Below are positions 1-8,316 of a DNA stretch of 41,191 nucleotides, piece by piece. The DNA is from Lachnoclostridium sp. (lineage in GTDB: Bacteria > Bacillota > Clostridia > Lachnospirales > Lachnospiraceae): positions 1 through 41,191 of the forward strand of contig JAETRR010000035.1 in assembly GCA_021770065.1 (NCBI GenBank), in the 5' to 3' direction. Positions within the stretch are counted from its first letter, which is position 1, and every line of letters starts with the position of its first letter. The notes beneath the pieces are model-generated. The model saw nothing but the letters and a program-made list of their open reading frames with translations. It had not been told where the DNA came from and ran no database searches. Position numbers and translations under genes: made by a program.

Positions 1-131
1 GAGAATTCAGCAGACACGGATAGATTCTGCGGATGTTTCATAATCTGAAATAAAATTTCGTATTCATTCGATTTTATTGACACTAACTTTCACATCTGGT
101 AGTTTGAAGTAAGAAAGGGGGAAACAAAATT

Positions 132-596
132 ATGGTTACCATAGCAAGAATTGACGAACGTCTTATACACGGACAGGTGGCTTACGCCTGGAGTGTTGCT
201 TACAAAAGTGAAGGTATTATGGTAATTGACAATGAGATAGCAAAAGACAAATTTCAGATCTCTCTGCTTCAGATGGCCTGTCCGAAAGATGTGAAGTGCA
301 TCGTCTGCAATGAGGAAAAGGCGGCGGAGCTTCTGAAAAAGTATGAAAAGCGGAAGCTTTTCATTGTAGTAAAGCATCCTGCCGCACTGCTTTCCATTTG
401 TGAAAAAGGGGTTGAACTAAAGGAAATAAATGTGGGGGGCCTGTACTACAAGGAGGGAAGAAGACAGATTTCCAAGACCGTATATGTTGATGCGGAGATG
501 GAAGAGGTTTTCAGAAAACTGAGCAATATGGGGATAAGGCTGGAAAACAGGACCACGCCCACAGATGCCGGAGAGGATCTTATGAAATTGCTGTAG
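132..596 (+). CDS. PTS mannose/fructose/sorbose-family EIIB
   Basis: Cytoplasmic phosphocarrier of a mannose-class PTS: it takes phosphate from EIIA on a histidine and passes it to sugar crossing through EIIC/EIID. The N-terminus has the family signature RIDERLIHGQV, with His at about residue 14 as the phosphorylation site. Length 154 aa is close to the usual ~160. The start has a strong purine-rich site (AAGAAAGGGGG) just upstream. It is followed 30 bases later by a fused EIIC-EIID gene and then NanE, so the substrate is probably an amino sugar such as ManNAc or a GlcNAc/ManNAc-containing sugar (inference). No EIIA is in the window; it may lie upstream or be shared. Confidence 0.93.
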   Translation: MVTIARIDERLIHGQVAYAWSVAYKSEGIMVIDNEIAKDKFQISLLQMACPKDVKCIVCNEEKAAELLKKYEKRKLFIVVKHPAALLSICEKGVELKEINVGGLYYKEGRRQISKTVYVDAEMEEVFRKLSNMGIRLENRTTPTDAGEDLMKLL

Positions 597-626
597 GCGC
601 CCGGGTTTTCACAAAGGAGGTATTTT

Positions 627-2216
627 ATGAGTACGATTCAAGTATTGATACTGAGTATTTTTATTGCGTTTTTGATTCTGGAGAACTATGGTTACGGTTA
701 CTGGATGATTTCACGGCCGATCTTTGCAGGCCCGCTGATTGGACTTCTGCTGGGAGATCTGCCTACCGGCCTTCTGGTCGGGGGAAGCGTGGAACTGATG
801 TATATGGGCGTGATTCCGGTAGGAGGAAGCGTTCCGCCGAATGCCCAGATTGCGGGAATACTTTCTACGGTATTTGCAATTTTAAACGGAGGAAATGCAG
901 AGGTCGGGATTGCGCTGGCCCTTCCCATCGGCCTTCTGGCTCAGCTTCTGATTATGTTCGCATGGAATCTGAATATCATATTAATTCACGGCGCTGACAA
1001 ATATGTTCAGGCAGGGGACGACAAAAAGGTAGAGAGGATGCAGCTCTGCGGACTGATTGTGTTCTTTCTGGTATTCTTCATTCCGACTTTTCTGGCAATC
1101 CAGTTCGGCAGTGAATTCGTAAATTCGGTAGTTGCTTCCATGCCCCAGGTGCTGACAGACGGACTGAAGGTCGCTTCCGGTATCCTTCCTGCGGTAGGAA
1201 TGGCAATGCTGCTGAAAATGATGAATTTCAGAAAATACTGGGCGTTTTTTGCACTGGGGTTTGTATGCTCCGTTTATCTGGGGCTGAATGTGCTGGCGAC
1301 ATCCATCATTGCACTGTCCATGGTATTTGCAATGTACACCATGAGGAAAGAAGATTCCGACGACGGATTCGGCGATGATTTTGAGAGCGGAGAAGAGGAT
1401 ACGGCCTCCGGAGAGAAACGGCTGAACCAGAAGGTGCTGAAAAAAGTTTTCCTGCGCTCGTTCTTTACTATGACAACGATTAACTATGAACGGTACTGTT
1501 CCCTGGGATTCTGCTATTCCATGATACCGGCCTTACGCATCCTGTATCCGGAACAGAAAGACTTTCAAGAAGCGATGCTGCGCCACAATGAATTCTTTAA
1601 CTGCCATCCCTATACCGGAAATGCCGTTATCGGTGTATCCCTGGCGCTGGAGGAACAGCGCGCCGCCGGAAGAGCTATATCCGGGGAGGCGATTTCTTCC
1701 ACAAAAGCGGCTCTGATGGGACCGTTATCCAGCATCGGCGACTCCGTATTTAAGGCAACCTTTATGACGATTTTCGCGGCAATCGGCGCAGCTCTTGCGC
1801 TGGACGGCAATCCGGCAGGGCCTTTTGTATTCCTGGTTCCCAATGTGCTGCTGAATGTGTGCTCAAGGTGGCTGTTTATCAAATACGGATATGAGCTTGG
1901 AACAAACCTTGTTGTGAAAATGAAGGGCAGCATCATTATTGATAAATTTGTAGAAGGGGCAACCATTGTGGGCATGATGGTGGTGGGAGCCATGATTGTC
2001 GGCTTTGTGAATCTGAATGTGGGCTGCGTCTGGATGATCGGAGAAAAAGAGATTATTCTTCAGGATATTATCAATTCCCTGATGCCCAGTCTGCTGCCGC
2101 TGCTGCTGGTGCTGTCCTACTACTGGATTTTGATTAAGAACAAAAAAGGAATGTATGTTTGTATTATTGCAAGCTTTGTATTAGGAATTGCAGGAAAGGC
2201 GGTCGGACTCTTCTGA
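627..2216 (+). CDS. PTS mannose-family EIIC-EIID fusion protein
   Basis: Membrane permease of the mannose-class PTS. Residues 1 to about 235 are the EIIC part: hydrophobic segments and the glycine-rich LLGDLPTGLLVGGSVELMYM stretch typical of the family. Residues about 265-529 are the EIID part, with the LRSFFTMTTINYERYCSLGF start, the HNEFFNCHPYTGNAVIGVSL region and GPLSSIGDSVF. An acidic soluble linker (about residues 240-262, rich in D, E, S, G) joins them. In most bacteria these are two genes. The reading frame is open throughout and the linker looks like a real linker, not a read-through of a stop, so the fusion appears genuine. RBS AAAGGAGG lies before the ATG. The stop overlaps the next start (TGATG). 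Confidence 0.93.
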   Translation: MSTIQVLILSIFIAFLILENYGYGYWMISRPIFAGPLIGLLLGDLPTGLLVGGSVELMYMGVIPVGGSVPPNAQIAGILSTVFAILNGGNAEVGIALALPIGLLAQLLIMFAWNLNIILIHGADKYVQAGDDKKVERMQLCGLIVFFLVFFIPTFLAIQFGSEFVNSVVASMPQVLTDGLKVASGILPAVGMAMLLKMMNFRKYWAFFALGFVCSVYLGLNVLATSIIALSMVFAMYTMRKEDSDDGFGDDFESGEEDTASGEKRLNQKVLKKVFLRSFFTMTTINYERYCSLGFCYSMIPALRILYPEQKDFQEAMLRHNEFFNCHPYTGNAVIGVSLALEEQRAAGRAISGEAISSTKAALMGPLSSIGDSVFKATFMTIFAAIGAALALDGNPAGPFVFLVPNVLLNVCSRWLFIKYGYELGTNLVVKMKGSIIIDKFVEGATIVGMMVVGAMIVGFVNLNVGCVWMIGEKEIILQDIINSLMPSLLPLLLVLSYYWILIKNKKGMYVCIIASFVLGIAGKAVGLF

Positions 2217-2959
2217 TGAAGCAATCGGGTAAAGAATTGAATCAGCAAGGCAGGAAGCTCCTGGAACAATTAAAGAATAAACTGATCGTTTCCTGTCAGG
2301 CCAGAGTGGGATGGCCGATGTACGGCGCAGAGATTATGGCGGCATTTGCAGCCGCTGCGCAGCAGGGGGGAGCAGCCGGGATCCGGGCCACAGGAGCGGA
2401 CAATATCAGAAAAATTAAGGAACGGGTGGCTCTGCCGATTATCGGAATTAATAAGCAGTTTCGGGATGATTACGATGTATATATCACACCTACATATGAA
2501 AGTGCCAGAGAGATACTGGAAGTCGGCATAGAAATCATTGCCCTGGATGCCACGCCCCGGAAGCGGCCGCAGGGAGAGTGTGCAGAGGAAATTATATGCC
2601 GGATACGGCAGAACTATCCGGAGGTACTGATTATGGGAGAGATCTCAACGCTGGAGGAGGCGGAAGCGGTGATTCCCATGGGAGTCGACCTGATCTCCAC
2701 TACTTTGTCCGGCTATACCGAGGAGAGCCGGGAGGTACGGACGGTAAATCTGGAATTAATCCGTCAGATCCGCTCCGTTACGGATATTCCCATTGTTGCA
2801 GAGGGAAAAATCACCTCTGAGGCAGAAGCCAGAAAGGCTCTGGAAGCAGGAGCGCACGCCGTGGTAGTCGGGACTTCGATTACGAGGCCGGAAATTATCA
2901 CACAGCGATATGCGGACGAACTGCGGCAGTTTGAAAGGGAATGCGGAAAAACTCTGTAA
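2216..2959 (+). CDS. nanE: N-acetylmannosamine-6-phosphate 2-epimerase
   Basis: Cytoplasmic TIM-barrel enzyme converting ManNAc-6-P to GlcNAc-6-P, the entry of sialic acid and ManNAc catabolism into the GlcNAc pathway. Family stretches seen: LIVSCQARVGWPMYG, RATGADNIRKIK, LPIIGINK, IIALDATPRKRP, LISTTLSGYTEES, IVAEGKI and HAVVVGTSITRPE. An upstream in-frame ATG exists, but the start at 2216 overlaps the stop of the PTS gene as TGATG, the usual sign of translational coupling, and gives a 247-aa protein, near family length (~230). Co-transcription with the PTS supports ManNAc or a related amino sugar as the substrate (inference). Confidence 0.93.
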   Translation: MKQSGKELNQQGRKLLEQLKNKLIVSCQARVGWPMYGAEIMAAFAAAAQQGGAAGIRATGADNIRKIKERVALPIIGINKQFRDDYDVYITPTYESAREILEVGIEIIALDATPRKRPQGECAEEIICRIRQNYPEVLIMGEISTLEEAEAVIPMGVDLISTTLSGYTEESREVRTVNLELIRQIRSVTDIPIVAEGKITSEAEARKALEAGAHAVVVGTSITRPEIITQRYADELRQFERECGKTL

Positions 2960-2971
2960 AGAGACATAACT

Positions 2972-4255
2972 TCAGGCGGCCGGGAGAAGAACGGTAAAGG
3001 TACTTCCGCCGCCGCACGTATCGCTCACCAGGATCTTACCCTGGTGAGCTTTTACGATCTCAGAGGCAATGGACAGCCCCAGCCCGAAGTGCCCCTTTTT
3101 GCTGCGTGACTGATCGCCGCGGTAAAAGCGGTCAAATATATGGGCTTTCTCTTCGTCGGGAATCCCGGCGCCATTGTCGGACACCCGAATATGATAAGCT
3201 CTGCCGTCGTAAGAAAGCGACAGACAGATCCGTCCGTGCCACGGGGTATAGCTGACTGCATTGTGAAGCAGGATAGAGAGCACCTGCCGGATCCGCCCCG
3301 GATCGCAGGAACAGGGAGGAAGAGGGATTTCCGGAAGCTCAATGGAGAGGCGGATGGATTTCTCGGCAGCCACTGGTTCAAAGGCTTCGAAGGTCTCAAG
3401 TAAAAGCGTATCCAGCTCTGCAGGACGCATTTCAATTGTCCAGGCATGCGCCTCCATACCGGACAGAAGGAGCAGGTCGTCAATCAGGCCGGACATACGC
3501 ATGCCCTCCGACTGAATGGAATCCAGAAAATGAGCCCGTTCTTCCTCATTTCCGCGGTGGGAGGCGGATGCGCAGGAAAGAATCACAGCCAGAGGCGTGC
3601 GGAGTTCATGGGAAGCCGCGGCGATAAACTGTGTCTGCCGCTGTTGGTTTTCCTCCAGAGGGCGGAGGAGCTTTTTGGTAAAATACCAGGAAAACAGAAA
3701 CAGGGCAGCGGCAGCCAGCGCGGTGAGAAGGGCAAAAAGAATCCGCTGGGAGCGTATCTGCTGACGCAGCGCAGTGAGAGGCATCAATATCATAATTCTG
3801 AGCGTGCCGCCGTTCCGCTCAAGGATGACGGCGCAGCCGTAATAGTCGGAGGCGCCATAGCCTTTGGAAGAAAAGTCAAATTCTCCGGAAAACGCGGAGT
3901 TATCCTCAGAGGAGGAAAATGCAAAGTGTTCTTCAAAGCAGCGCCAGGCGGCGGCAAAAAGCTCATCCTGCGAAGGAGAGGGCTGGCGGTTAAAAAGCAG
4001 AGGAACGTCATTATCCAGGATCTGAATCGTGTATGTCCCCTGATCTTCGATCCGGGCAAGCTGCTCCCAGGTAAGGACGGGTGTTTCGGTGAGGCTGTCC
4101 GTGATATCTTTCATTTCGTTTTGAAAGGAAGTAAAACTGCTGTCCTTTAAGCTCTTCTCAGAAATATAGAGGTAACCGCAGGACATGACTGCTAATATAA
4201 AAAATGTAATGCCGGCACAAAGGAGGGCCAGACGAAAATGTACTTTGCGAAACAT
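2972..4255 (-). CDS. sensor histidine kinase
   Basis: Membrane sensor kinase, 427 aa, partner of the response regulator immediately upstream. Two membrane segments (about residues 9-31 and 165-185) flank an extracytoplasmic sensor region of about 130 residues. An H-box follows (AAASHELRTPLAVIL, His near residue 215), then the N-box (LLHNAVSYTPWHG), G1 (VSDNGAGIPDEE), the F-box (FDRFYRGD) and G2 (GLGLSIASEIVKAH). The start has RBS AAGGAG. It begins 9 bases after the regulator stops, so the two form one operon. It converges on nanE with only 12 bases between, and I see no clear terminator there. The stimulus is unknown; the sensor region matches nothing I recognise. Confidence 0.93.
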   Translation of the reverse strand: MFRKVHFRLALLCAGITFFILAVMSCGYLYISEKSLKDSSFTSFQNEMKDITDSLTETPVLTWEQLARIEDQGTYTIQILDNDVPLLFNRQPSPSQDELFAAAWRCFEEHFAFSSSEDNSAFSGEFDFSSKGYGASDYYGCAVILERNGGTLRIMILMPLTALRQQIRSQRILFALLTALAAAALFLFSWYFTKKLLRPLEENQQRQTQFIAAASHELRTPLAVILSCASASHRGNEEERAHFLDSIQSEGMRMSGLIDDLLLLSGMEAHAWTIEMRPAELDTLLLETFEAFEPVAAEKSIRLSIELPEIPLPPCSCDPGRIRQVLSILLHNAVSYTPWHGRICLSLSYDGRAYHIRVSDNGAGIPDEEKAHIFDRFYRGDQSRSKKGHFGLGLSIASEIVKAHQGKILVSDTCGGGSTFTVLLPAA

Positions 4256-4264
4256 ATAAGCTCC

Positions 4265-4945
4265 TTACGGCAATCCGGCTTCTAGCCGGTAGCCGATCCC
4301 CCGGACTGTCTTAAGACTGACGGAGCTTCCCACGGATTGCAGCCTCCGTCTGATAAAATGAACATAATTATCCAGATTCCCGTCTTCCACGTCACTGTCC
4401 ATACCCCAGACCCGTGTGAGAAGAAGAGGACGCGAGAGAGTCTGGCCAAAATTGCGCATAAGGGCTTCCAGCAATGCCCCCTCTCTCCTGGATAAGCTGC
4501 AGGTGCCTCCGGGACCGGTCAGGGTATTTTCCCCCAGATGGTAGACCAGATCTCCCAGGGTAAGCTGATTGTCCTGTGCCATACGCCGTGGCCGGCGGGC
4601 AATGCAGCGGATCCGCGCCATTAATTCCTCGAAGGCAAAGGGCTTCACCAGGTAATCGTCCGCACCGGAATCCAGGCCGGTTACTTTGTCGTCCAGGGTT
4701 CCGAGAGCCGTAATAAGGATTACGGGAGTCTCATTGTGCGCCCGGCGCATCCCGGCAAGCACCTCTGTGCCGCTGATCCGGGGAAGCATTCTGTCCAGAA
4801 GAACCAGGTCGTGAATCTTTTCTTCTATATAATAGAGAGCCTCTTCCCCGTCCCGGCAGGTGTCAACCAGAAAACCCTCCTTCTTCAACTGAAAAGCCAG
4901 GGACTCATTTAATTTTTCATCGTCTTCTACCAGTAAAATTCGCAT
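4265..4945 (-). CDS. OmpR/PhoB-family response regulator
   Basis: DNA-binding response regulator, 226 aa. The receiver domain (residues 1-115) shows the acidic pair in LLVEDDE, the phospho-acceptor Asp at 51 (LVLLDRMLP), the Thr in LITALGT and the Lys in YLVKPF. The C-terminal winged helix (about 130-224) ends in the typical YVHFIRRRL and TVRGIGYRL motifs. RBS AGGAG precedes the ATG. Upstream at 5014-5031 lies a direct repeat TTAGAGA-N4-TTAAAGA ending 9 bases before a -10-like TAATAT. The same arrangement precedes the lipoprotein operon at 8958, so autoregulation and control of that operon are likely (inference from sequence). Confidence 0.95.
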   Translation of the reverse strand: MRILLVEDDEKLNESLAFQLKKEGFLVDTCRDGEEALYYIEEKIHDLVLLDRMLPRISGTEVLAGMRRAHNETPVILITALGTLDDKVTGLDSGADDYLVKPFAFEELMARIRCIARRPRRMAQDNQLTLGDLVYHLGENTLTGPGGTCSLSRREGALLEALMRNFGQTLSRPLLLTRVWGMDSDVEDGNLDNYVHFIRRRLQSVGSSVSLKTVRGIGYRLEAGLP

Positions 4946-4998
4946 AATAACTCCTGTGCAGATTCGTTCGGATGCTTTATCATGTCCATATTATCATA

Positions 4999-5031
4999 AT
5001 ATTAACAGGGAAATCTTTAATATTTCTCTAA
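4999..5031 (-). promoter_or_regulatory. Response-regulator direct-repeat box and promoter
   Basis: Read on the minus strand: TTAGAGA (5031-5025), AATA, TTAAAGA (5020-5014), 9 bases, then TAATAT (5004-4999). An 11-bp period direct repeat next to a -10 box, without a good -35, is the usual layout for OmpR-family activation. It has the same element order and spacing as 8889-8921. Binding is inferred. Confidence 0.6.
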
Positions 5032-5173
5032 GATATTCCGAAAACGGGCAGAAAACATGAACTGTATTAGACAGATGTTTTGAACACAAAATTGATATAT
5101 TCAATAATATTGAAAATAAGAACGTATAAATATAGAAAAAACTGATATATTTACGAAAATTTCGATAATAATG

Positions 5174-5201
5174 TTGACTTTTTGAATTTGAAGGATATAC
5201 T
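5174..5201 (+). promoter_or_regulatory. Promoter for the RloA/RloB-like pair
   Basis: TTGACT (5174-5179), a 16-base spacer, then TATACT (5196-5201). It lies 37 bases before the ATG at 5239, with a GGAGG ribosome site between. The surrounding 4980-5235 stretch is strongly AT-rich and holds no gene. Confidence 0.6.
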
Positions 5202-5238
5202 TTTGTATAGAAATATTTTATTTTGGAGGTAAGGACTA

Positions 5239-6513
5239 ATGCTGTTGATGTTTAAGGTAAAAAACTACACCTCGTTTAAAAATGAATCCATACTTGATAT
5301 GAGAGCGACTGCGTATGTGCAGCATCCCGCTCATGTTATACATGTAAATGATAAACTCGGTTTACTAAAAACAACGGCTTTATATGGAGCAAATGCGTCA
5401 GGAAAGTCTAACTTAATCTCAGCAATGTTCTTTTTTGAACAGTATATATTTTCTCAGTTTATCAACAAAAAAGAGAACGAAGATTTGGAATCCAACGAAA
5501 TTGGAATGAAAATGAAATTGGAGCCATTTGGCTTATCAAATGATATAGATAGTGCTTCGGAGTTTGATATCATATTTCTTCGAGGTGAGAAGCAGATACA
5601 ATATGGTTTTGAGTGTACAGCGAAAGAAGTTTTAAATGAATGGTTATTCATTAACGATAAAAAAGTTTTTGAACGAACCGGCACGGAACTTTCTTTTGGA
5701 AGCAAATATCAAAAGCTGTTGGGAGCTTATAAAAAATTACCTGCTGAGAGACTTTATATTGCCGTACTTGAGTATTTTCTTGATGAAGAAGCTAAAAATG
5801 CGGTGCTTGGCGATTTTATAGCATTCTTTACCAAAGAATATAATGTCTTTACTGAAATTCTTTTTGAATCTACCGTAAAAGGACTGGCAGGAATGGTTGG
5901 ACTTTCAAAAAAACTTGTTAGTAATAAGTCTTATAGAAAAAAGGTGGAATATTATCTTCGTTTAGTTGATGTTGGTATCAAGCGTTTGGATGTGGAAACT
6001 GAAATGATTTTTGATGAGCGTACAGGTAAAAAGAAGAAAGAAAGGGTTGTTCGTACCGTACACGATATTTATGATGAAAATGGAAATATAGTTGGAGAAA
6101 AACTTTTCAATTTGAGCCAGGAGTCTACGGGGACACTCCGTTTTCTGGCCTATATTCAAAATATAATAGAAATGATTTCAAATGGCGGTGTGTTCATTGT
6201 GGATGAAATGTCTGCAAGGCTGCACCCACTATTAACCAAGTTGATTGTAGATATTTTCTGCTCAAGTCAAAATAAAAAGGCTCAGTTGATTTTTACTACT
6301 CATGACATTTCACTGCTGAACAATAATCAATTTCGACGTGATGAGGTGGTATTTATAGATAAAAATGAACGAGGGGAATCCAGCTTATATGCTCTTTCTG
6401 ACTTGAAGGTACGTGAGGATGCAACATTTAATAAAGATTATCTTCAGGGGAAATACGGCGCTATTCCTATTTTTAATTATGATGATATTATGGGCGGTGA
6501 ATTGAATGGGTAG
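5239..6513 (+). CDS. RloA-like AAA15-family ABC-type ATPase (probable defence protein)
   Basis: Cytoplasmic ATPase of the OLD/AAA15 group, 424 aa. Seen: N-terminal FKVKNYTSFKNES, the usual start of this family; Walker A YGANASGKSN (residues 49-58); an ABC-type signature LSQESTGTLRFLAYI; Walker B FIVDEMSARLHP with its D-loop; and an H-loop LIFTTHDISLLNN. The middle of the chain is diverged. The stop overlaps the next gene by 8 bases, and that gene is a RloB-like TOPRIM protein. ATPase-TOPRIM pairs of this layout (RloA/RloB; compare PARIS AriA/AriB and lactococcal AbiL) are known or suspected anti-phage systems. The gene is AT-rich compared with neighbours, consistent with transfer. The activity here is inferred. 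Confidence 0.85.
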   Translation: MLLMFKVKNYTSFKNESILDMRATAYVQHPAHVIHVNDKLGLLKTTALYGANASGKSNLISAMFFFEQYIFSQFINKKENEDLESNEIGMKMKLEPFGLSNDIDSASEFDIIFLRGEKQIQYGFECTAKEVLNEWLFINDKKVFERTGTELSFGSKYQKLLGAYKKLPAERLYIAVLEYFLDEEAKNAVLGDFIAFFTKEYNVFTEILFESTVKGLAGMVGLSKKLVSNKSYRKKVEYYLRLVDVGIKRLDVETEMIFDERTGKKKKERVVRTVHDIYDENGNIVGEKLFNLSQESTGTLRFLAYIQNIIEMISNGGVFIVDEMSARLHPLLTKLIVDIFCSSQNKKAQLIFTTHDISLLNNNQFRRDEVVFIDKNERGESSLYALSDLKVREDATFNKDYLQGKYGAIPIFNYDDIMGGELNG

Positions 6514-7147
6514 AACGAGGTTATCACCACAACGTCTTTCAGAAACTAAGAAAATCAATATAGGGCGCATCATTATATTCTGTGAAGGAAAAACTGAGAA
6601 ATATTATTTTGATTACTTTGCAGAGATTATTAAGAAAAATAAATATACTGACATAGAAGTCGTTCTGGAAACTGCCAATGGAAATGCGCAGACTGTTCTA
6701 AATTTTGCGGACGAATTTATGAGTGATGAGAAACACAATCAGAAATTCAGTACTTATGGCAAATATTTGGCGTTTGATTGTGATGATCCGCCGGATATTC
6801 AAGCTGTGGTGCGAGCGGCCGCTGAATATGAATTGTTGATTTCTAACTATTTATTTGAGACATGGCTGCTGATGCATTTTGAAGATGTAGAAGGGAAAAT
6901 ATCAAAGAGAGAAATTTATCAACGCTTATCGTCCCATTTACACGATGCTTATACTAAGGGACATAAGGGCAAGACGCGTGAAATAGTTCAAAACGGCAAT
7001 GTAGAAAAAGCAATCGAGAATGCAAAAGCTTTGGAAAGACAATATGCTGCTGAGGGGAAAAGTATATTTACAAACATTAAAGATATGAATCCGTTTACAA
7101 GTGTCTATAAATTGATAGAACAGTTTATGGTTGAAATTTCGGAATAA
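6506..7147 (+). CDS. RloB-like TOPRIM-fold protein (probable defence effector)
   Basis: Small cytoplasmic protein, 213 aa, of the RloB family. The N-terminus IGRIIIFCEGKTEKYYFDYF carries the TOPRIM glutamate (EGKTE), and LAFDCDDPPD about 65 residues later carries the paired aspartates, so the metal-binding residues expected of a TOPRIM nuclease are present. YLFETWLLMHFEDV is also typical of the family. The start overlaps the end of the ATPase gene, so the two are translationally coupled. By analogy with other ATPase-TOPRIM systems, the ATPase probably restrains or triggers this putative nuclease upon infection (inference). Low GC matches its partner and contrasts with flanking genes. Confidence 0.82.
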   Translation: MGRTRLSPQRLSETKKINIGRIIIFCEGKTEKYYFDYFAEIIKKNKYTDIEVVLETANGNAQTVLNFADEFMSDEKHNQKFSTYGKYLAFDCDDPPDIQAVVRAAAEYELLISNYLFETWLLMHFEDVEGKISKREIYQRLSSHLHDAYTKGHKGKTREIVQNGNVEKAIENAKALERQYAAEGKSIFTNIKDMNPFTSVYKLIEQFMVEISE

Positions 7148-7161
7148 TATTTCTCTAAATT

Positions 7162-7728
7162 TTAAAGCCGGATTATCAGTACGGGAATCGGCGGATTTTT
7201 AGGCCGGTTATAATATTCCGAAACAATTACAAGGTATTTCTTTGGATTAAGCTTTTTCAGATAATCAAGTACGGCATCCCGTTCATCAAAGCCGCTGTCA
7301 CCGCCGCTATAGATACAAATGGTCATTAATCCGCCCTTTTTCAGAAGAGAAAGCCCCTGTTCAACGGCAATGATAGTGGAATCCGGTTTTGTGGCAATTG
7401 CATGATCGCCGGAGGGCAGATAGCCCAGATTGAAAACAATACAGCTGATGCTTTCCGGTTCGGCATATGTGCGGAGGTTTTCATGGCTTTTAAGAAGAAG
7501 CGTGTAGGAAGAGCCCGGGATGCCTTCGGCATCCAGAAGGATTTTTGTATTTGTGAGAGCTTTTTCCTGAATATCAAAAGAGATACAATGGCCTGACGGG
7601 CCGCATAATTGGCAGAGAAGCAGCGTGTCATTGCCGTTTCCCATTGTGGCGTCAATGCATAGATCCCCGGGCTTTACCTGCTGTTTCAGAAAAGAGCGGT
7701 ACCAGTCTGCTGATTGAATATTATCCAT
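7162..7728 (-). CDS. Class I SAM-dependent methyltransferase, YtqB/MnmM-like
   Basis: Cytoplasmic methyltransferase, 188 aa. Motif I is LCIDATMGNGNDTLLL (residues about 23-38), an acidic loop SFDIQEKAL follows, and VFNLGYLPSGDHAIATKP is diagnostic of the family once called 'putative rRNA methylase' (YtqB). The Bacillus subtilis member was shown to be MnmM, which methylates nm5s2U at tRNA position 34. The end RPKNPPIPVLIIRL also fits. It is a stand-alone gene converging on the RloB-like gene 14 bases away. Assignment to the tRNA reaction rests on family knowledge, not on a residue I can point to. Confidence 0.85.
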   Translation of the reverse strand: MDNIQSADWYRSFLKQQVKPGDLCIDATMGNGNDTLLLCQLCGPSGHCISFDIQEKALTNTKILLDAEGIPGSSYTLLLKSHENLRTYAEPESISCIVFNLGYLPSGDHAIATKPDSTIIAVEQGLSLLKKGGLMTICIYSGGDSGFDERDAVLDYLKKLNPKKYLVIVSEYYNRPKNPPIPVLIIRL

Positions 7729-7913
7729 AGAAATCGCCTGTCCTTTTTATTCTTGAGAGAGTTAAATATCAATGAGATATCTGATTTTTCACACAAATAT
7801 CCTTCTGGGTTATTCCCCTTTTTACTATAGTGCTTCAGTATTTATTATGTCAATATGCAGGTTAACAGGTTGACAATTTTAATAAAATATATGTAAATTA
7901 TACGCCTGTTGAG

Positions 7914-7942
7914 TTGATTTTGCATTGCAAATTGCATATACT
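7914..7942 (+). promoter_or_regulatory. RelB-type antitoxin promoter with palindromic operator in the spacer
   Basis: TTGATT (7914-7919), 17 bases, TATACT (7937-7942). The spacer ends in the perfect palindrome TGCAA-A-TTGCA (7926-7936), abutting the -10 box. This is the expected place for autorepression by a RelB/DinJ ribbon-helix-helix antitoxin. A second possible promoter (TTGACA at 7870) lies further upstream. Confidence 0.65.
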
Positions 7943-7975
7943 ATAAGTATAATAAAATGCAAAGGGGCAGATACT

Positions 7976-8251
7976 ATGGCAAGTACAACAAATTTCAGTG
8001 TCCGTATGGATAGCAACATCAAAAAACAATGTGAAAAGCTTTACGGTGAGTTGGGTATGAACCTGACTACCGCAATCAATGTTTTTCTGCGCCAGTCCCT
8101 CCGTGTCGGCGGTTTCCCTTTTGAGGTCAAGCTGGAATATCCCAATAAGGAAACGATTGCCGCTATGCTGGAGGCGGAACGTATTGCGCATAATCCCAGC
8201 GTGAAGCATTACTCTGATACAGAAGAAGCACTTCGGGAGCTGAAACAATGA
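7976..8251 (+). CDS. RelB/DinJ-family antitoxin, toxin partner broken
   Basis: Small DNA-binding antitoxin, 91 aa. The N-terminal ribbon-helix-helix reads NFSVRMDSNIKKQCEKLYGE then LGMNLTTAINVFLRQSL, a classic RelB/DinJ start. The C-terminal part would normally wrap the toxin. An earlier in-frame ATG at 7925 lies inside the promoter, so the start at 7976 behind AAAGGGG is preferred. The stop overlaps an ATG (ATGA) that opens a RelE/YafQ toxin frame, but that frame ends after 22 codons. The antitoxin therefore survives without its own toxin in this locus. Confidence 0.9.
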   Translation: MASTTNFSVRMDSNIKKQCEKLYGELGMNLTTAINVFLRQSLRVGGFPFEVKLEYPNKETIAAMLEAERIAHNPSVKHYSDTEEALRELKQ

Positions 8252-8316
8252 GCCGGGAAATTGTCTGGACGACAAAGTTCAAAAAGGACTATAAACGCTG
8301 CTCTTTTTTGATGTAA
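8248..8316 (+). pseudogene. RelE/YafQ toxin remnant (N-terminal 18 codons)
   Basis: Translational overlap ATGA with the antitoxin. The frame reads MSREIVWTTKFKKDYKRC, matching the start of YafQ-type RelE toxins, then runs into unrelated sequence and stops at 8314-8316. A full toxin is about 90 residues and the catalytic C-terminal part is gone. The breakpoint lies near 8298-8301, where sequence from a nucleotidyltransferase gene begins in another frame. Confidence 0.82.

Noticed and set aside
2216..2959. NanE acting as the missing UlaD
   Set aside because: The sequence follows NanE throughout and is far from the ascorbate operon; UlaD belongs to the OMP decarboxylase family.
3446..4150. Plus-strand frame of 234 codons opposite the histidine kinase
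   Set aside because: The minus-strand kinase has all motifs; the antisense frame shows no family features and no ribosome site.
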